A DNA stretch of 60,077 nucleotides from Candidatus Treponema merdequi (GCA_018064525.1 JAGHVB010000028.1:1-60077); one strand, 5' to 3'; numbered from the stretch's first letter, positions 1-9,079 are shown. Numbers and translations: made by a program. Notes: generated by a model not told the origin, from the letters alone.

Positions 1-2062
1 AAGCAGGAGCAATTTCTGAGTAGTATTTGAATGCCTGGTCACCTTTTCCTGCATAAGCTGCAGCACAGATAATCCATGCATTGTTGTGTGTAAAGATACC
101 ACCGTTTTCTTTGTATCCCTGTGGGTATGTTGAAATTTCACCATACTGTACATGGTATTTTGTGAATGCAGGGTAGTTGAGTACAAGACCGAATTCACAG
201 TTAAGGTTTTCATCAATAGCTTTAAGTGCTTTTTCTGTAGCATCTTTGTCGATGTCAGACATGATTGCAAAGCCCTGTGGTTCAATGAAGATTTTAGATT
301 CTTCACAGTCTTTAGAACCCATCTTTTCACCGTTTGCATCATAAGCACGAATGAACCAGTTTCCATCCCATGCAGAATCCATCATTGCTTTCTTCATCTT
401 GTCGATTTCAGCCTGAGCTTTTGCAGCTTCATCAGCCTTACCTACATGATTCAAGATAGAAACATAGTTTGGTCCGGCGAATGTGAAGAGTGCTGCTACG
501 AATACAGATTCAGCAATCTTAGAATATCCGCCTTCTGCTTTGAATTTAGGGTTTGTATATGTCTGGAAGCTTTCACCTGGTGTGTCAGAGAAACAAGAAA
601 GGTTGATACAGTCGTTCCAGTCAGCACGCATTGCAAGTGGAAGTCCGTGTGGACCAAGATTGTTTACGATGCGGTAGAAAGAAACTTTAAGGTGTTCAAG
701 CAAAGGCTCGGCTTTTGACATATCGTTGTCATAAGGAACCATTTCATCAAGGATTCCCCAGTCGCCAGATTCCTTAATGTAAGCAGAAACTGAAAGGATG
801 AGCCAGAGTGGATCGTCAGAGAAGTCACCACCAATATCAGCATTACCTTTCTTTGTAAGTGGAGAATACTGGTGATAACATCCACCGTCTGGGAACTGTG
901 TAGAAGCAATGTCGATAATTCTTTCTTTTGCACGGTCTGGAATCTGATGTACGAAACCAAGAACGTCCTGGTTAGAATCGCGGAATCCCATACCACGACC
1001 AATTCCAGATTCAAAGTAAGAAGCAGAACGTGAAAGGTTGAATGTAACCATACACTGATACTGGTTCCAGATGTTTACCATGCGGTTAACTTTGTCTTCT
1101 GGAGTATCAACTGTAAGAATGCCCAAAAGGTGATCCCAGTATGCTTTAAGTTCTTTCATTCCAGCAGCAAATTTTTCTGGAGTATTGAATTTTTCAATCA
1201 TTTCCAAAGCTTTTACTTTGTTGATTGTCTTGCCGTCAGCTTCGAATTTCTGATCCTGTGGCATTTCAACATAACCAAGAACGAATACCAAAGTTTTTGT
1301 TTCGCCAGCTTTAAGTGTGATTTCTTTGTAATGAGAAGCAATTGGAGCCCAACCATCAGCAAATGAGTTGTAAGCTTTTCCTTCTTTTACAGCCTGTGGG
1401 TCCCCAAATCCGTTGTAAAGGCCGATGAATGAATCGCGGTCTGTATCGTATCCGTCAATTTTGTCATTTACAGAATAGAAAGCGTAGTGGTTACGGCGGT
1501 CACGGTATTCAGTTTTGTGGTAAATTACAGAATCTTTAATTTCAACGCGTCCTGTAGAGAAGTTGCGCTGGAAGTTGTTTGAGTCGTCCTGTGCATCCCA
1601 AAGACACCATTCTGCAAATGACCAGAATTTGAAAGTTTTGTCTGCTTTGCCTTCATTTGTAAGAACAACCTGCTGAACTTCACCATCGTAATCCTGTGGA
1701 ACAAAGAATGTAACTTGAGCTTTCAAATCATTCTTTTTACCTGTGATTACTGTGTAGCCCATACCGTGGCGACATTCGTATGCATCAAGTTCAGTTTTTA
1801 CTGGAGACCAACCTGGGTTCCAGATAGTTCCATTATCATTGATATAAAAATAACGTCCGCCCATATCGATTGGAACGTTGTTGTAGCGATAGCGTGTAAT
1901 ACGGCGAAGACGTGCATCTTTGTAGAAGCTGTATCCACCGGCTGTATTAGAAATTAAAGAAAAGAAACCCTGTGTTCCAAGGTAGTTGATCCAAGGATAA
2001 GGAGTTCTTGGAGTGTCGATAACGTATTCACGTTTCGCATCATCAAAATGGCCAAATTTCAT
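1..2062 (-). CDS. Cellobiose phosphorylase (GH94), 3' end missing
   Basis: This enzyme cleaves cellobiose with phosphate to glucose 1-phosphate and glucose in the cytoplasm, saving ATP during cellulose use. I translated 687 residues; family members have about 810, so the C-terminus lies beyond the left edge. The start [15 protein letters not shown], the stretch [17 protein letters not shown], and later [10 protein letters not shown] and RADWNDC match clostridial cellobiose phosphorylases closely. The general-acid Asp is residue 481 in RADWNDC. The ATG at 2062 has a GGAG ribosome site, and a sigma70-type promoter lies about 100 nt upstream. GH94 also contains chitobiose and cellodextrin phosphorylases, but the similarity recalled here is to the cellobiose type. 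No frameshift was seen. Confidence 0.93.
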   Translation of the reverse strand, partial: MKFGHFDDAKREYVIDTPRTPYPWINYLGTQGFFSLISNTAGGYSFYKDARLRRITRYRYNNVPIDMGGRYFYINDNGTIWNPGWSPVKTELDAYECRHGMGYTVITGKKNDLKAQVTFFVPQDYDGEVQQVVLTNEGKADKTFKFWSFAEWCLWDAQDDSNNFQRNFSTGRVEIKDSVIYHKTEYRDRRNHYAFYSVNDKIDGYDTDRDSFIGLYNGFGDPQAVKEGKAYNSFADGWAPIASHYKEITLKAGETKTLVFVLGYVEMPQDQKFEADGKTINKVKALEMIEKFNTPEKFAAGMKELKAYWDHLLGILTVDTPEDKVNRMVNIWNQYQCMVTFNLSRSASYFESGIGRGMGFRDSNQDVLGFVHQIPDRAKERIIDIASTQFPDGGCYHQYSPLTKKGNADIGGDFSDDPLWLILSVSAYIKESGDWGILDEMVPYDNDMSKAEPLLEHLKVSFYRIVNNLGPHGLPLAMRADWNDCINLSCFSDTPGESFQTYTNPKFKAEGGYSKIAESVFVAALFTFAGPNYVSILNHVGKADEAAKAQAEIDKMKKAMMDSAWDGNWFIRAYDANGEKMGSKDCEESKIFIEPQGFAIMSDIDKDATEKALKAIDENLNCEFGLVLNYPAFTKYHVQYGEISTYPQGYKENGGIFTHNNAWIICAAAYAGKGDQAFKYYSEIAPA

Positions 2063-2087
2063 ATTTGTCTCCAGTTAAGATTTTTTT

Positions 2088-2156
2088 AAGTGGAATTTGC
2101 ACCACCGCCACCTCTCTCAATAAAGGCATCATATGGATGCAATAATTTTCCACTTT
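2088..2156 (-). promoter_or_regulatory. Structured 5' leader of the GH94 gene
   Basis: Within the leader AAGTGGAA (2156-2149) can pair with TTCCACTT (2095-2088), enclosing a GCATC/GATGC hairpin and a G-rich GGTGGCGGTGG stretch. No uridine run follows, so it is not an intrinsic terminator. It matches no riboswitch class I know; a regulatory role is inference. Confidence 0.35.
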
Positions 2157-2166
2157 TAGTTAGTTG

Positions 2167-2195
2167 ATTATATCAAATAACTGACCAGTTGTAAA
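2167..2195 (-). promoter_or_regulatory. Promoter of the GH94 gene
   Basis: On the minus strand there is a -35 TTTACA (2195-2190), a 17-nt spacer and a perfect -10 TATAAT (2172-2167). Transcription would start near 2160, giving a leader of about 98 nt. Confidence 0.7.
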
Positions 2196-2257
2196 TGAAA
2201 ATTTTAATCAATGAGATTTTTAATTAAATTAATATAAAACCAGAAAAAACTGTCTGC

Positions 2258-3595
2258 CTATTTATTCTTTTTATGCAGAATCACATTTGTAATGATTCCA
2301 AGAATTAAAGCCATTGCAATATCAGTTATTACAACTTTACCAAAATCAAGCTTTAACCCGCCAATACCACAGATAAGAATTACAGAAACTACAAACAGAT
2401 TTCGATTGTCATCAAGACTTACATTCTGAATCATTTTAAATCCGGATGCTCCGATAAATCCAAAAAGAATTATACAGATTCCACCTACAACACATGATGG
2501 AATTGCTTCAAAAAATACCATAATCGGAGTACAGAAAGATAAAATCATACAACCAATGGAAGATACCAGAATTGTAATGATAGAAGCATTCTGAGTAAGT
2601 GCAACACACGCAATAGATTCACCGTAAGTTGTATTAGGACATCCGCCAAAGAACGCTCCTACAAAAGAACCTACTCCATCACCCATCAAAGTTTTATCAA
2701 GTCCAGGATCTGTTAAAAGATCATGTCCGATAATATTTGAAAGATTCTGATGATCTGCAATATGTTCTGCAAATCCTACAAGCGAAACAGGAACGTATGC
2801 AACAAAAATTGCGATGACATATTCAATTTTAATTTCTTTTATTCCCTTTAAGGCATTAATAAAAATAAAATCCGGAACAGAAAAAAAAGTACTGATTGAA
2901 ATTCCATTCTTAAAGAGTCTTTCTTTAAACAACGAAATATTCATTATCTGAAGGAAATCAATATTACAGTAAGTTCCAATTAAAGAAAAAACAAGTGCGA
3001 CGGTAAAACCTGCAAGAAGCCCTATTAAAAATGGAATAAGATTAAAACCTTTTTTCCCATAAATTGAGCAAAGCATCGTTACAAACATTGTAACAAGTCC
3101 ACAGGCAATTGCTGTCTTTGAATATGATAAAGAAACATTTGAAAGTGAAATATTTCTTATCGCATTTACAGAAAGAGAAAGTCCAATAATTGCAACAGTC
3201 GGACCGATAACAACCGGTGGCATCAGTTTTTTAATAAAATCGACTCCGGTTTTCTTAACTGTAAATGAAAGGATTGCGTAAATGACAGTTGTAAAAAATG
3301 CTCCGATTATAAGACCGGCCATTCCTGCAGACATTGATACTCCGCCTGCAAAGGCTACAAGCATACTTTTTAAAAAGGAAAAATTACTGCTGACAATTAC
3401 CGGACTTTTAAATTTTGAAAAAACACAATAAACCAAAGTTCCGGCACCTGCTCCAAAAAGTGCTGCCGACGCCGTAAGTCCATTTCCTACTACAAGAGGA
3501 ACTGCAATAGTCGCTGTTACAATTGCAAGAATCTGTTGAATTGAAAAAATAATAATTTCCTTCACTGAAGGGCTGTCATTAATATCATAAATCAT
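2258..3595 (-). CDS. uraA: Uracil permease, NCS2 family
   Basis: This 445-residue polytopic inner-membrane protein imports uracil, probably with protons. It has about 14 hydrophobic segments. The two conserved substrate-site glutamates of UraA/PyrP are present at residues 277 (AEHIADH) and 326 (PNTTYGES), separated by the family segment DPGLDKTLMGDG. Length and motifs fit UraA/PyrP better than xanthine or urate members of the family, because the NTTYGE signature is typical of uracil carriers. The ATG lies 6 nt after a TATAAT box and has no ribosome binding site, so the mRNA may be leaderless. It is divergent from the FtsH-like gene and shares a 57-bp promoter region with it. Confidence 0.88.
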   Translation of the reverse strand: MIYDINDSPSVKEIIIFSIQQILAIVTATIAVPLVVGNGLTASAALFGAGAGTLVYCVFSKFKSPVIVSSNFSFLKSMLVAFAGGVSMSAGMAGLIIGAFFTTVIYAILSFTVKKTGVDFIKKLMPPVVIGPTVAIIGLSLSVNAIRNISLSNVSLSYSKTAIACGLVTMFVTMLCSIYGKKGFNLIPFLIGLLAGFTVALVFSLIGTYCNIDFLQIMNISLFKERLFKNGISISTFFSVPDFIFINALKGIKEIKIEYVIAIFVAYVPVSLVGFAEHIADHQNLSNIIGHDLLTDPGLDKTLMGDGVGSFVGAFFGGCPNTTYGESIACVALTQNASIITILVSSIGCMILSFCTPIMVFFEAIPSCVVGGICIILFGFIGASGFKMIQNVSLDDNRNLFVVSVILICGIGGLKLDFGKVVITDIAMALILGIITNVILHKKNK

Positions 3596-3601
3596 AAAAT
3601 A

Positions 3602-3607
3602 ATTATA
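3602..3607 (-). promoter_or_regulatory. -10 box of uraA; leaderless start
   Basis: TATAAT on the minus strand ends 6 nt before the uraA ATG, so the predicted first transcribed base is the A of the start codon. There is no Shine-Dalgarno sequence and no good -35. Confidence 0.55.
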
Positions 3608-3640
3608 TCATAACTTATATCAATAATGTGAATTTTTATG

Positions 3641-3646
3641 TATACT
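3641..3646 (+). promoter_or_regulatory. -10 box of the FtsH-like gene; leaderless start
   Basis: TATACT ends 6 nt before the ATG at 3653. No Shine-Dalgarno sequence precedes that ATG. This box also argues against the in-frame ATG at 3638, which would lie upstream of the transcription start. Confidence 0.5.
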
Positions 3647-3652
3647 TCTCTT

Positions 3653-4798
3653 ATGAAAAAGAACAGAAGAATTATTTTTTTATTTTTAATCGTTTTAATA
3701 TGCGCAGCATGGTTTTCTTATGACAGCTTTTTTTCTGACAAAAAAAACATTTCAGATATTCCGTACAGCAGTTTTTATGAGCTTGTAGAACTTAACAGAA
3801 TCGGATCAGTTAATATTGAAGAAAATTCACTTACAGTCAAATCAACAGACGGAAAAGTTTTCAAAACAAAAAATCCGCACTCACCGCTTTTGGAAGAATT
3901 TCTTTTAAGACATAATGTCGAAGTAAAAACAGAAAAAAATCCTGATCAGATTATTTCACTTATTCTGGATATTATTTTTTATGCAGTCTTCTTTGGAGCA
4001 CTCATTTTTGCATTCAGGAAATTTATCTCACCGAACACATTCCACGTACAGCACAAGACAGGAGTAAAATTTTCTGATGTCGTCGGAATGACAGAATTAA
4101 AAAAAGACATGATTCAGATAATTGACATCATGCAGCATCCGCGTGAATATGCACAGCGTGGAATCCGAATGCCAAAAGGAATTCTTCTTGAAGGAGCTCC
4201 TGGAAACGGAAAAACACTTTTTGCAAAAGCATTAGCCGGTGAAGCAAAAGTAAATTTCATTCCGGCAAAAGCAACAGATTTTGAAAGCATGTTCATGGCC
4301 ATCGGCCCTATGAAAGTAAAACTTCTCTTTAAAAAAGCCAGAAAGCAGGCACCTTGTATCGTATTCATCGATGAGTTTGACGGCATTGGAACACACAGAA
4401 ATTATTCAGGAAGTGCAATCGAAACTGAAAATACAAGAATCGTAACTGCCCTCTTAAATGAACTCGATGGTTTTGAACCGACCTCAGGCGTTCTAGTGCT
4501 TGCTGCAACAAACAGCATTCAGGCACTCGATGAAGCTCTTGTCCGTCCTGGACGCTTTGATGCAAAATTTTCAGTTCCATATCCTGACAGAGATGCCCGT
4601 ATCGAACTTTGCAGAATGTATTTCAATAAAAAGACTCCATCTCAAGAATGTATTCCCGAAATTCTTGCAGATTTATTTAACGGATTTTCATGTGCAAAGA
4701 TCGAAAGTGTCATAAATAAAGCAGCCCTCATCGCATCACAAAATGAACGTGAGGGCTTTACGCTTGATGATATAAAAGCTGCAATTAAAAATGTATAA
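3653..4798 (+). CDS. FtsH-like membrane AAA+ ATPase lacking the M41 protease domain
   Basis: Counting from the ATG at 3653 gives 381 residues; an in-frame ATG at 3638 would add five, and the residue numbers here use that longer form. The FtsH plan is visible: a membrane helix near 11-28, a small FtsH-type external domain (40-100), a second helix (105-128), then an AAA module. Walker A is GAPGNGKT (186-193), the pore loop contains MFMAIG, Walker B is VFIDEFD (242-248), and the arginine-finger region is RPGRFD (303-308). The protein stops after the AAA lid, so the HExxH zinc protease domain of ordinary FtsH (about 600-650 residues) is absent. It could be an unfoldase or a partner of a full-length FtsH elsewhere. 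Internal motifs are intact and there is no sign of decay. Confidence 0.85.
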   Translation: MKKNRRIIFLFLIVLICAAWFSYDSFFSDKKNISDIPYSSFYELVELNRIGSVNIEENSLTVKSTDGKVFKTKNPHSPLLEEFLLRHNVEVKTEKNPDQIISLILDIIFYAVFFGALIFAFRKFISPNTFHVQHKTGVKFSDVVGMTELKKDMIQIIDIMQHPREYAQRGIRMPKGILLEGAPGNGKTLFAKALAGEAKVNFIPAKATDFESMFMAIGPMKVKLLFKKARKQAPCIVFIDEFDGIGTHRNYSGSAIETENTRIVTALLNELDGFEPTSGVLVLAATNSIQALDEALVRPGRFDAKFSVPYPDRDARIELCRMYFNKKTPSQECIPEILADLFNGFSCAKIESVINKAALIASQNEREGFTLDDIKAAIKNV

Positions 4799-4809
4799 TA
4801 AAATATTAT

Positions 4810-5766
4810 CTAAACCAATAATAACAGTTTTTCAAATATTATCATAAATCCCGGAATACTTAATACACACAGTACATGTGTAAAACATACGACAAGATTT
4901 CCAAACATGATGTCTTTGTCAAAAAGACATGCAAAACTTGAAACAGAAACTGCAGCAGGACACATACTTGCGATCAAAATAATAGAACAGATCATTTTTA
5001 CAAGTTCCACATTAATACCGCTGATCTGTGACAAACAGTAAATCACACCAAAACATACTGCACCGGCAATCACAGAACACAATACGAGTCGCACAAAGCA
5101 AGTCCACAAAATTCCACAAAGTTTTTCACGTACACCAGAAAACTCATGCGCAAAAAAGATTCCGAGTAAAATCATCGAAACAGCAGTATTACAGTTTCCG
5201 ATCATCGAAACAGGATTTGCGATAATTTCAGGAATCTTTACAGGAAGACAGAAAACAATAATCCCTGCAATGACAGCAAGAACATTTGTATTTAAAATGA
5301 CTTTTTTAAAATCAATCTTACTGCCGACTGTGATAATTCCATATGTCCAAAGCATTACATTAAATGCTGATATAAAGCCCATCAGATAAAAAACTCCGCC
5401 GTTTCCAAACACAGCCTTAATCAACGGAATGCCGACAAAACCGCAGTTTGTAAAAACTGTTGAAAGCCGTTCAAGATCAAAATTGATTTTGTCCTTTTGA
5501 AATATAATCTTTGCAGCAACGGTAAAAAGGAAAATAATAAAAAATGAAAGAAAAAGTGAAAGCAAAAATCCTGCAAGCATTTCTTTTTCAAACTTAACGT
5601 TAAAAGAAATCATAGTTAAACAAGGATTAATAAACAGAAGAAGAAGCTTTGTCAGAAATTTTTCTTCTTTATCACCAACTTTGCAGCATTTTGCAAAAAC
5701 AAAACCTAAGACAGCAATTACAAGCATGATAATAAGCTGTCTGAAAATCTGATATGAAATTGACAT
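4810..5766 (-). CDS. AEC-family transporter (auxin efflux carrier/malate permease type)
   Basis: This 318-residue inner-membrane protein has about ten hydrophobic helices arranged as two five-helix halves, as in the AEC family, which includes malate and other carboxylate exporters. Recognisable stretches are LLLFINPCLTMISFN near the start and FTNCGFVGIPLIKAVFGNGG in the first half. The substrate cannot be told from sequence. I chose the ATG at 5766; possible upstream non-ATG starts lie before the -10 box. There is no ribosome binding site. It faces the FtsH-like gene tail to tail. Confidence 0.8.
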   Translation of the reverse strand: MSISYQIFRQLIIMLVIAVLGFVFAKCCKVGDKEEKFLTKLLLLFINPCLTMISFNVKFEKEMLAGFLLSLFLSFFIIFLFTVAAKIIFQKDKINFDLERLSTVFTNCGFVGIPLIKAVFGNGGVFYLMGFISAFNVMLWTYGIITVGSKIDFKKVILNTNVLAVIAGIIVFCLPVKIPEIIANPVSMIGNCNTAVSMILLGIFFAHEFSGVREKLCGILWTCFVRLVLCSVIAGAVCFGVIYCLSQISGINVELVKMICSIILIASMCPAAVSVSSFACLFDKDIMFGNLVVCFTHVLCVLSIPGFMIIFEKLLLLV

Positions 5767-5775
5767 ATAAAAAAT

Positions 5776-5781
5776 AGTATA
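5776..5781 (-). promoter_or_regulatory. -10 box of the AEC transporter gene
   Basis: TATACT on the minus strand ends 9 nt before the ATG at 5766, leaving at most a 2-3 nt leader. The matching -35 would overlap the metQ terminator stem. Confidence 0.45.
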
Positions 5782-5788
5782 TCTAAAC

Positions 5789-5823
5789 AAAAAAAAAGTC
5801 ACGCTGTATCAAGCGTGACTTTT
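5789..5823 (-). terminator. Rho-independent terminator after metQ
   Basis: A perfect 12-bp stem (5794-5805 with 5812-5823, core AGTCACGCT/AGCGTGACT) has a 6-nt loop. On the minus strand it is followed by a run of nine T in all (5797-5789), the first four of which are in the stem. It ends the metNIQ operon and insulates the downstream AEC gene. Confidence 0.9.
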
Positions 5824-5870
5824 AAAAACCCCTTACGATTAAGGGCCATAATAAAATTACCGTCAGGCAA

Positions 5871-6665
5871 TTAGAATACTACTACTACTTCGCCGTTTGG
5901 ATAGCGTTTTGCAACCCAGTCTTTAACTTTCTGAGTCTGAAGAGCTTTTACAACTGCTTTTACAGCAGCATCATTTTCATTTCCTTTTTTAACAGTAATG
6001 ATGTTGACATAAGGTGATTTAGAACCTTCTACAAAAAGTCCATCTTTTGTTGCAACGAGTCCTGCAGGAATTGCATAGTTTCCGTTGATAACTGCAGCAT
6101 CTACATCTACAAGTACGCGTGGAAGAGATGCAGCTTCGATTTCCTTGAACTTAAGGTTCTTTGGATTTTTCTTGATGTCAATCGGTGTTGCTTCGATTCC
6201 GGCTTTAGGATCAAGTGTGATGAGTCCTGCTTCCTGTAAAAGAAGTAAAGCGCGTCCTTCATTTGTAGGATCATTTGGAATTGCGATTACTGCACCTTTT
6301 TTGAGGTCAGCGAGCTTTGTAACCTTTTTAGAATACAAAGCAATTGGTTCGATATGAATTCCACCTGCGTTTACAAGATGGAAACCTTTTTCTTTGTTGA
6401 ATGAATCCATGTATGGAAGATGCTGAAAGAAGTTAGCATCAATTTCTCCACTTTCAAGAGCTTCATTTGGAGTTACATAATCTGTAAATTCAATTACTTT
6501 GAGTTCAAAACCTGCATCCTTTACATCATCTTTGATGAGGTTAAGCATTTCTGCGTGAGGTTCTGGAGTAGCTCCAACTTTAATTACATTTGAGTTTTTC
6601 TTTGGTGCAGCAAAAAGAGTTGCTGTACAAGCCAAAGCCAATACGATAGAAGCGATTTTTTTCAT
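5871..6665 (-). CDS. metQ: Methionine-binding protein of the MetNIQ transporter
   Basis: This 264-residue NLPA-family protein delivers methionine to the MetNI transporter. The sequence VGATPEPHAEML, then NFFQHLPYM, AIPNDPTNEGRALLLL and AVINGNYAIPAGL are family signatures and are also seen in treponemal Tp32. The N-terminus is a signal peptide. Cys13 follows a poor lipobox (ALAC) in a short hydrophobic stretch, so whether it is lipidated or cut at an AA-P site is open. GGAG precedes the ATG. It is last in the metN-metI-metQ operon, 152 nt after metI, and also has its own promoter, which would allow excess binding protein. Confidence 0.92.
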   Translation of the reverse strand: MKKIASIVLALACTATLFAAPKKNSNVIKVGATPEPHAEMLNLIKDDVKDAGFELKVIEFTDYVTPNEALESGEIDANFFQHLPYMDSFNKEKGFHLVNAGGIHIEPIALYSKKVTKLADLKKGAVIAIPNDPTNEGRALLLLQEAGLITLDPKAGIEATPIDIKKNPKNLKFKEIEAASLPRVLVDVDAAVINGNYAIPAGLVATKDGLFVEGSKSPYVNIITVKKGNENDAAVKAVVKALQTQKVKDWVAKRYPNGEVVVVF

Positions 6666-6728
6666 ACCTTTAATCTCCTATATATAATTTTTATCAAGAT
6701 TCATTATAAAAATAAATCTATGAATGAT

Positions 6729-6757
6729 AAGTTACTGTCTAATCGGGCTCGTGTCAA
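6729..6757 (-). promoter_or_regulatory. Internal promoter of metQ
   Basis: On the minus strand a perfect -35 TTGACA (6757-6752) and a 17-nt spacer precede a weaker -10 TAACTT (6734-6729). It lies in the long metI-metQ gap, upstream of the metQ ribosome site. Confidence 0.5.
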
Positions 6758-6817
6758 TAAACCATATCTTTAATAAGAATACGCTTGTTTCACGGTTTAA
6801 ATGGAATTTTTTAACCC

Positions 6818-7567
6818 CTATCTCTTTTTCATGATTCTTGAAGACCACGAAGTACCCGTAATCTGTACAATGCCGACCATAATCAGAATAACAATTACAG
6901 ACACAAGAAGAACATCACCACGGAACCTCATATATCCATACTGAATCGCAAGAGCACCAAGACCACCGCCACCAATCGTTCCAGCCATTGCAGAATATCC
7001 AATCAGATTGATGATAGTCAAAGTAATTCCATCTACAAGACTTGGAAGACTTTCAGGAAGCATTACCTTTATAATGATCTGAAAGTTTGTACTTCCCATT
7101 GAGCGTGCAGCCTGAATTACGCCAGGATCAATTTCTTTGAGCGCTGTTTCAATTACGCGTGCAACAAAAGGAGCTGCCGCAATCGAAAGCGGAACGACAG
7201 TTGCTGCAGTTCCAATTGCAGTACCGATAAAAAAGCGTGCAAGCGGCAGAAGCAGAACCATCAAAATCAAAAATGGAAAGCTTCGGAAAATATCAACGAT
7301 TCTGTTCAATATCTGATTAAAAACTTTCTTTGGAATAATTCCATGAACAGGATCTGTCACGCACAATAAAATTCCAAGTGGAAGTCCGATGATAACCGAG
7401 AACAATGTTGAAAAGATTACCATCATTATTGTTTCAAGCGTTGCAGTAGAAACAAGAGTCCATGTTGCAGGAGCAATCACTTCTTCAAGCGGAGAAAAAA
7501 TGAAAGCAAAGAACTCGCCGATTTTTTCTGCAATCATCAACAAAAAATCCCAGATAGCTGCACTCAT
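6818..7567 (-). CDS. metI: Methionine ABC transporter permease
   Basis: This 249-residue inner-membrane subunit forms the channel of the methionine importer. About five to six helices are visible. The cytoplasmic coupling motif is in the segment EIDPGVIQAARSMGSTNFQIIIKVMLPESLPSL, with the EAA-type pattern ending in LPESLPSL. It is about 30 residues longer than E. coli MetI owing to an N-terminal extension. Its ATG overlaps the metN stop (ATGA), which implies translational coupling, and GGGAGG lies just upstream. Confidence 0.92.
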   Translation of the reverse strand: MSAAIWDFLLMIAEKIGEFFAFIFSPLEEVIAPATWTLVSTATLETIMMVIFSTLFSVIIGLPLGILLCVTDPVHGIIPKKVFNQILNRIVDIFRSFPFLILMVLLLPLARFFIGTAIGTAATVVPLSIAAAPFVARVIETALKEIDPGVIQAARSMGSTNFQIIIKVMLPESLPSLVDGITLTIINLIGYSAMAGTIGGGGLGALAIQYGYMRFRGDVLLVSVIVILIMVGIVQITGTSWSSRIMKKR

Positions 7568-8607
7568 GCTTTTCCTCCCGTAATTTCTACATTAACGCCA
7601 ATCGTCTTTATATATTCAATTGCTTTTTCAACTTCTGCATCTTCACCGTTTATATCAACAATCAAAGTTCCGATGTCTTTTTCTTTTAAATGCTGAATGC
7701 CTCCAGCCCTGATGTTAAAAGTAACATCAAACTTTTTCGAAACAGTACTGATTACAGGCTCGCCTGTTTTTTCATCGATAAAGCGGAGAGTATATTTTCC
7801 ACCATGCTGACTCCAGCGGACAATTGAATCATCAGAAGAATCTTCCTGACCATTTTCATCAGCAATCGGATTAAGATGACTTAAGAAATCTTTTGTTGTT
7901 TCTGATTTTGGATTAGAGAAAATATCTGATACAGATCCTTCTTCTACAACTGCACCGTCATTTAAAACAGCAACTCTGTCACACGCGTCGCGTACAACTT
8001 CCATCTGATGCGTAATCATAACGACAGTAAGATTCATTTTTTTCTGAATGTCGCGGATGAGCTGCAAAATGGAACGAGTAGTCTGCGGGTCGAGCGCACT
8101 TGTTGCTTCGTCACAGAAAAGGATTTCAGGTTTATTTGCAAGAGCGCGCGCAATTGCAATTCTCTGCTTCTGTCCGCCGGACAAAGTACTGATAGGCGCA
8201 TCGGCTCTGTCAGAAAGTCCGACAAGTTCGAGAAGTTCTTTTACACGTTTATTGATTTCTTCTTTTGGAGTCTTACAGATCTCAAGCGGATACGCAATAT
8301 TCTTTGCAGCAGTTCTTGATGACAAAAGATTAAAGTTCTGAAAAATCATTCCCATATGACGGTGCTGATCAATCATTTCTTTTTTATCGAGACTGTCTAC
8401 CCGTTTATCATTGAAATAAACTTCGCCTGAATCCGGTTTCTCCAATAAACTAATGAGCCGGACAAGAGTTGACTTTCCGGCTCCGCTTTTTCCTATGATT
8501 CCATAAACTGTATTTGATGGAATATTTAAACTAACATTTTTAACAGCTTCAACCGTCTTATCATTCTGATGATAAGTACGGACGAGGTTTTGAATTTTAA
8601 TTTCCAT
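7564..8607 (-). CDS. metN: Methionine ABC transporter ATPase with NIL domain
   Basis: This 347-residue ATPase powers methionine import. Motifs in order are Walker A GKSGAGKST (39-47), signature LSGGQKQRIA, Walker B ILFCDEATSALD and the switch His in MITHQ. The last 90 or so residues (from about 255) match the NIL/ACT regulatory domain that binds methionine and causes trans-inhibition in E. coli MetN. The start ATG has no clear ribosome site; only AAGG about 15 nt upstream is visible. It begins 59 nt after a small unknown gene with which it may be co-transcribed. Confidence 0.93.
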   Translation of the reverse strand: MEIKIQNLVRTYHQNDKTVEAVKNVSLNIPSNTVYGIIGKSGAGKSTLVRLISLLEKPDSGEVYFNDKRVDSLDKKEMIDQHRHMGMIFQNFNLLSSRTAAKNIAYPLEICKTPKEEINKRVKELLELVGLSDRADAPISTLSGGQKQRIAIARALANKPEILFCDEATSALDPQTTRSILQLIRDIQKKMNLTVVMITHQMEVVRDACDRVAVLNDGAVVEEGSVSDIFSNPKSETTKDFLSHLNPIADENGQEDSSDDSIVRWSQHGGKYTLRFIDEKTGEPVISTVSKKFDVTFNIRAGGIQHLKEKDIGTLIVDINGEDAEVEKAIEYIKTIGVNVEITGGKA

Positions 8608-8666
8608 GATTTAAAAAATTAACCTTGAGTTATTTTCTTTTGTCAGTGATTAAAAAAGTAAAATCA

Positions 8667-8897
8667 CTATGCTTTTTCTGCGTCAGTAAAAATGCTTTCT
8701 TCTTCGTAGTTAGCAATAAATTCCTGAACGTCTGCTGAATCAAGAATGATTCCATATTCGTCTGCAGAACCTGGTTTAATATCTGCGCTTAAGCCCTTAA
8801 AATCTGCATAGCTAACAACTTTTCCCCCGAGAGAACCTTTATCATTTGCTCTCTTAAACCCATTTGCACCACTATAACTGATGTATATTTCGCTCAT
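8667..8897 (-). CDS. Small protein of unknown function upstream of metN
   Basis: This 76-residue protein is not recognised. It has no signal peptide or membrane helix. The first half is glycine- and lysine-containing (KGSLGGKVVSYADFKG) and the last 25 residues are acidic (EEESIFTDAE). Reality is supported by an AGAGGT ribosome site and a promoter upstream (TTTACT, 17 nt, TATAAT). It lies just before metN on the same strand. The LGG stretch is not in a leader-like context, so it is not called a bacteriocin precursor. Confidence 0.6.
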   Translation of the reverse strand: MSEIYISYSGANGFKRANDKGSLGGKVVSYADFKGLSADIKPGSADEYGIILDSADVQEFIANYEEESIFTDAEKA

Positions 8898-9050
8898 TTC
8901 AAACCTCTCTGTTTCAATAATATTCTTTAATTATATAGTAATAAATAATATAAGTAAAGAAAAATTAAAATTCTCTAATTTTATATATATGCATTTTTTA
9001 TATGGAATTTGCGAAAAACTAATTTTCTTTTGCATAATTATACAACAATA

Positions 9051-9079
9051 TTGAATAATTTTTCATTTACATATATAAT
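9051..9079 (+). promoter_or_regulatory. Promoter of the OTC gene
   Basis: TTGAAT (9051-9056), a 17-nt spacer and TATAAT (9074-9079) precede the gene by about 33 nt. The 214-bp region 8898-9111 otherwise holds only the divergent promoter of the small upstream gene and AT-rich sequence. No ARG-box-like operator was recognised. Confidence 0.65.

Noticed and set aside
152-1957. Plus-strand reading frames across the first 2 kb
   Set aside because: They are antisense shadows of the cellobiose phosphorylase gene, which gives a continuous conserved protein on the minus strand.
8608-8666. S-adenosylmethionine or methionine riboswitch before metN
   Set aside because: The 59-nt gap is too short and shows no S-box, SAM-II or T-box features.
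8667-8897. Second double-glycine peptide precursor (contains LGG)
   Set aside because: The LGG lies at residues 23-25 without the LSxxELxxIxGG leader pattern, and the following region is acidic and long.
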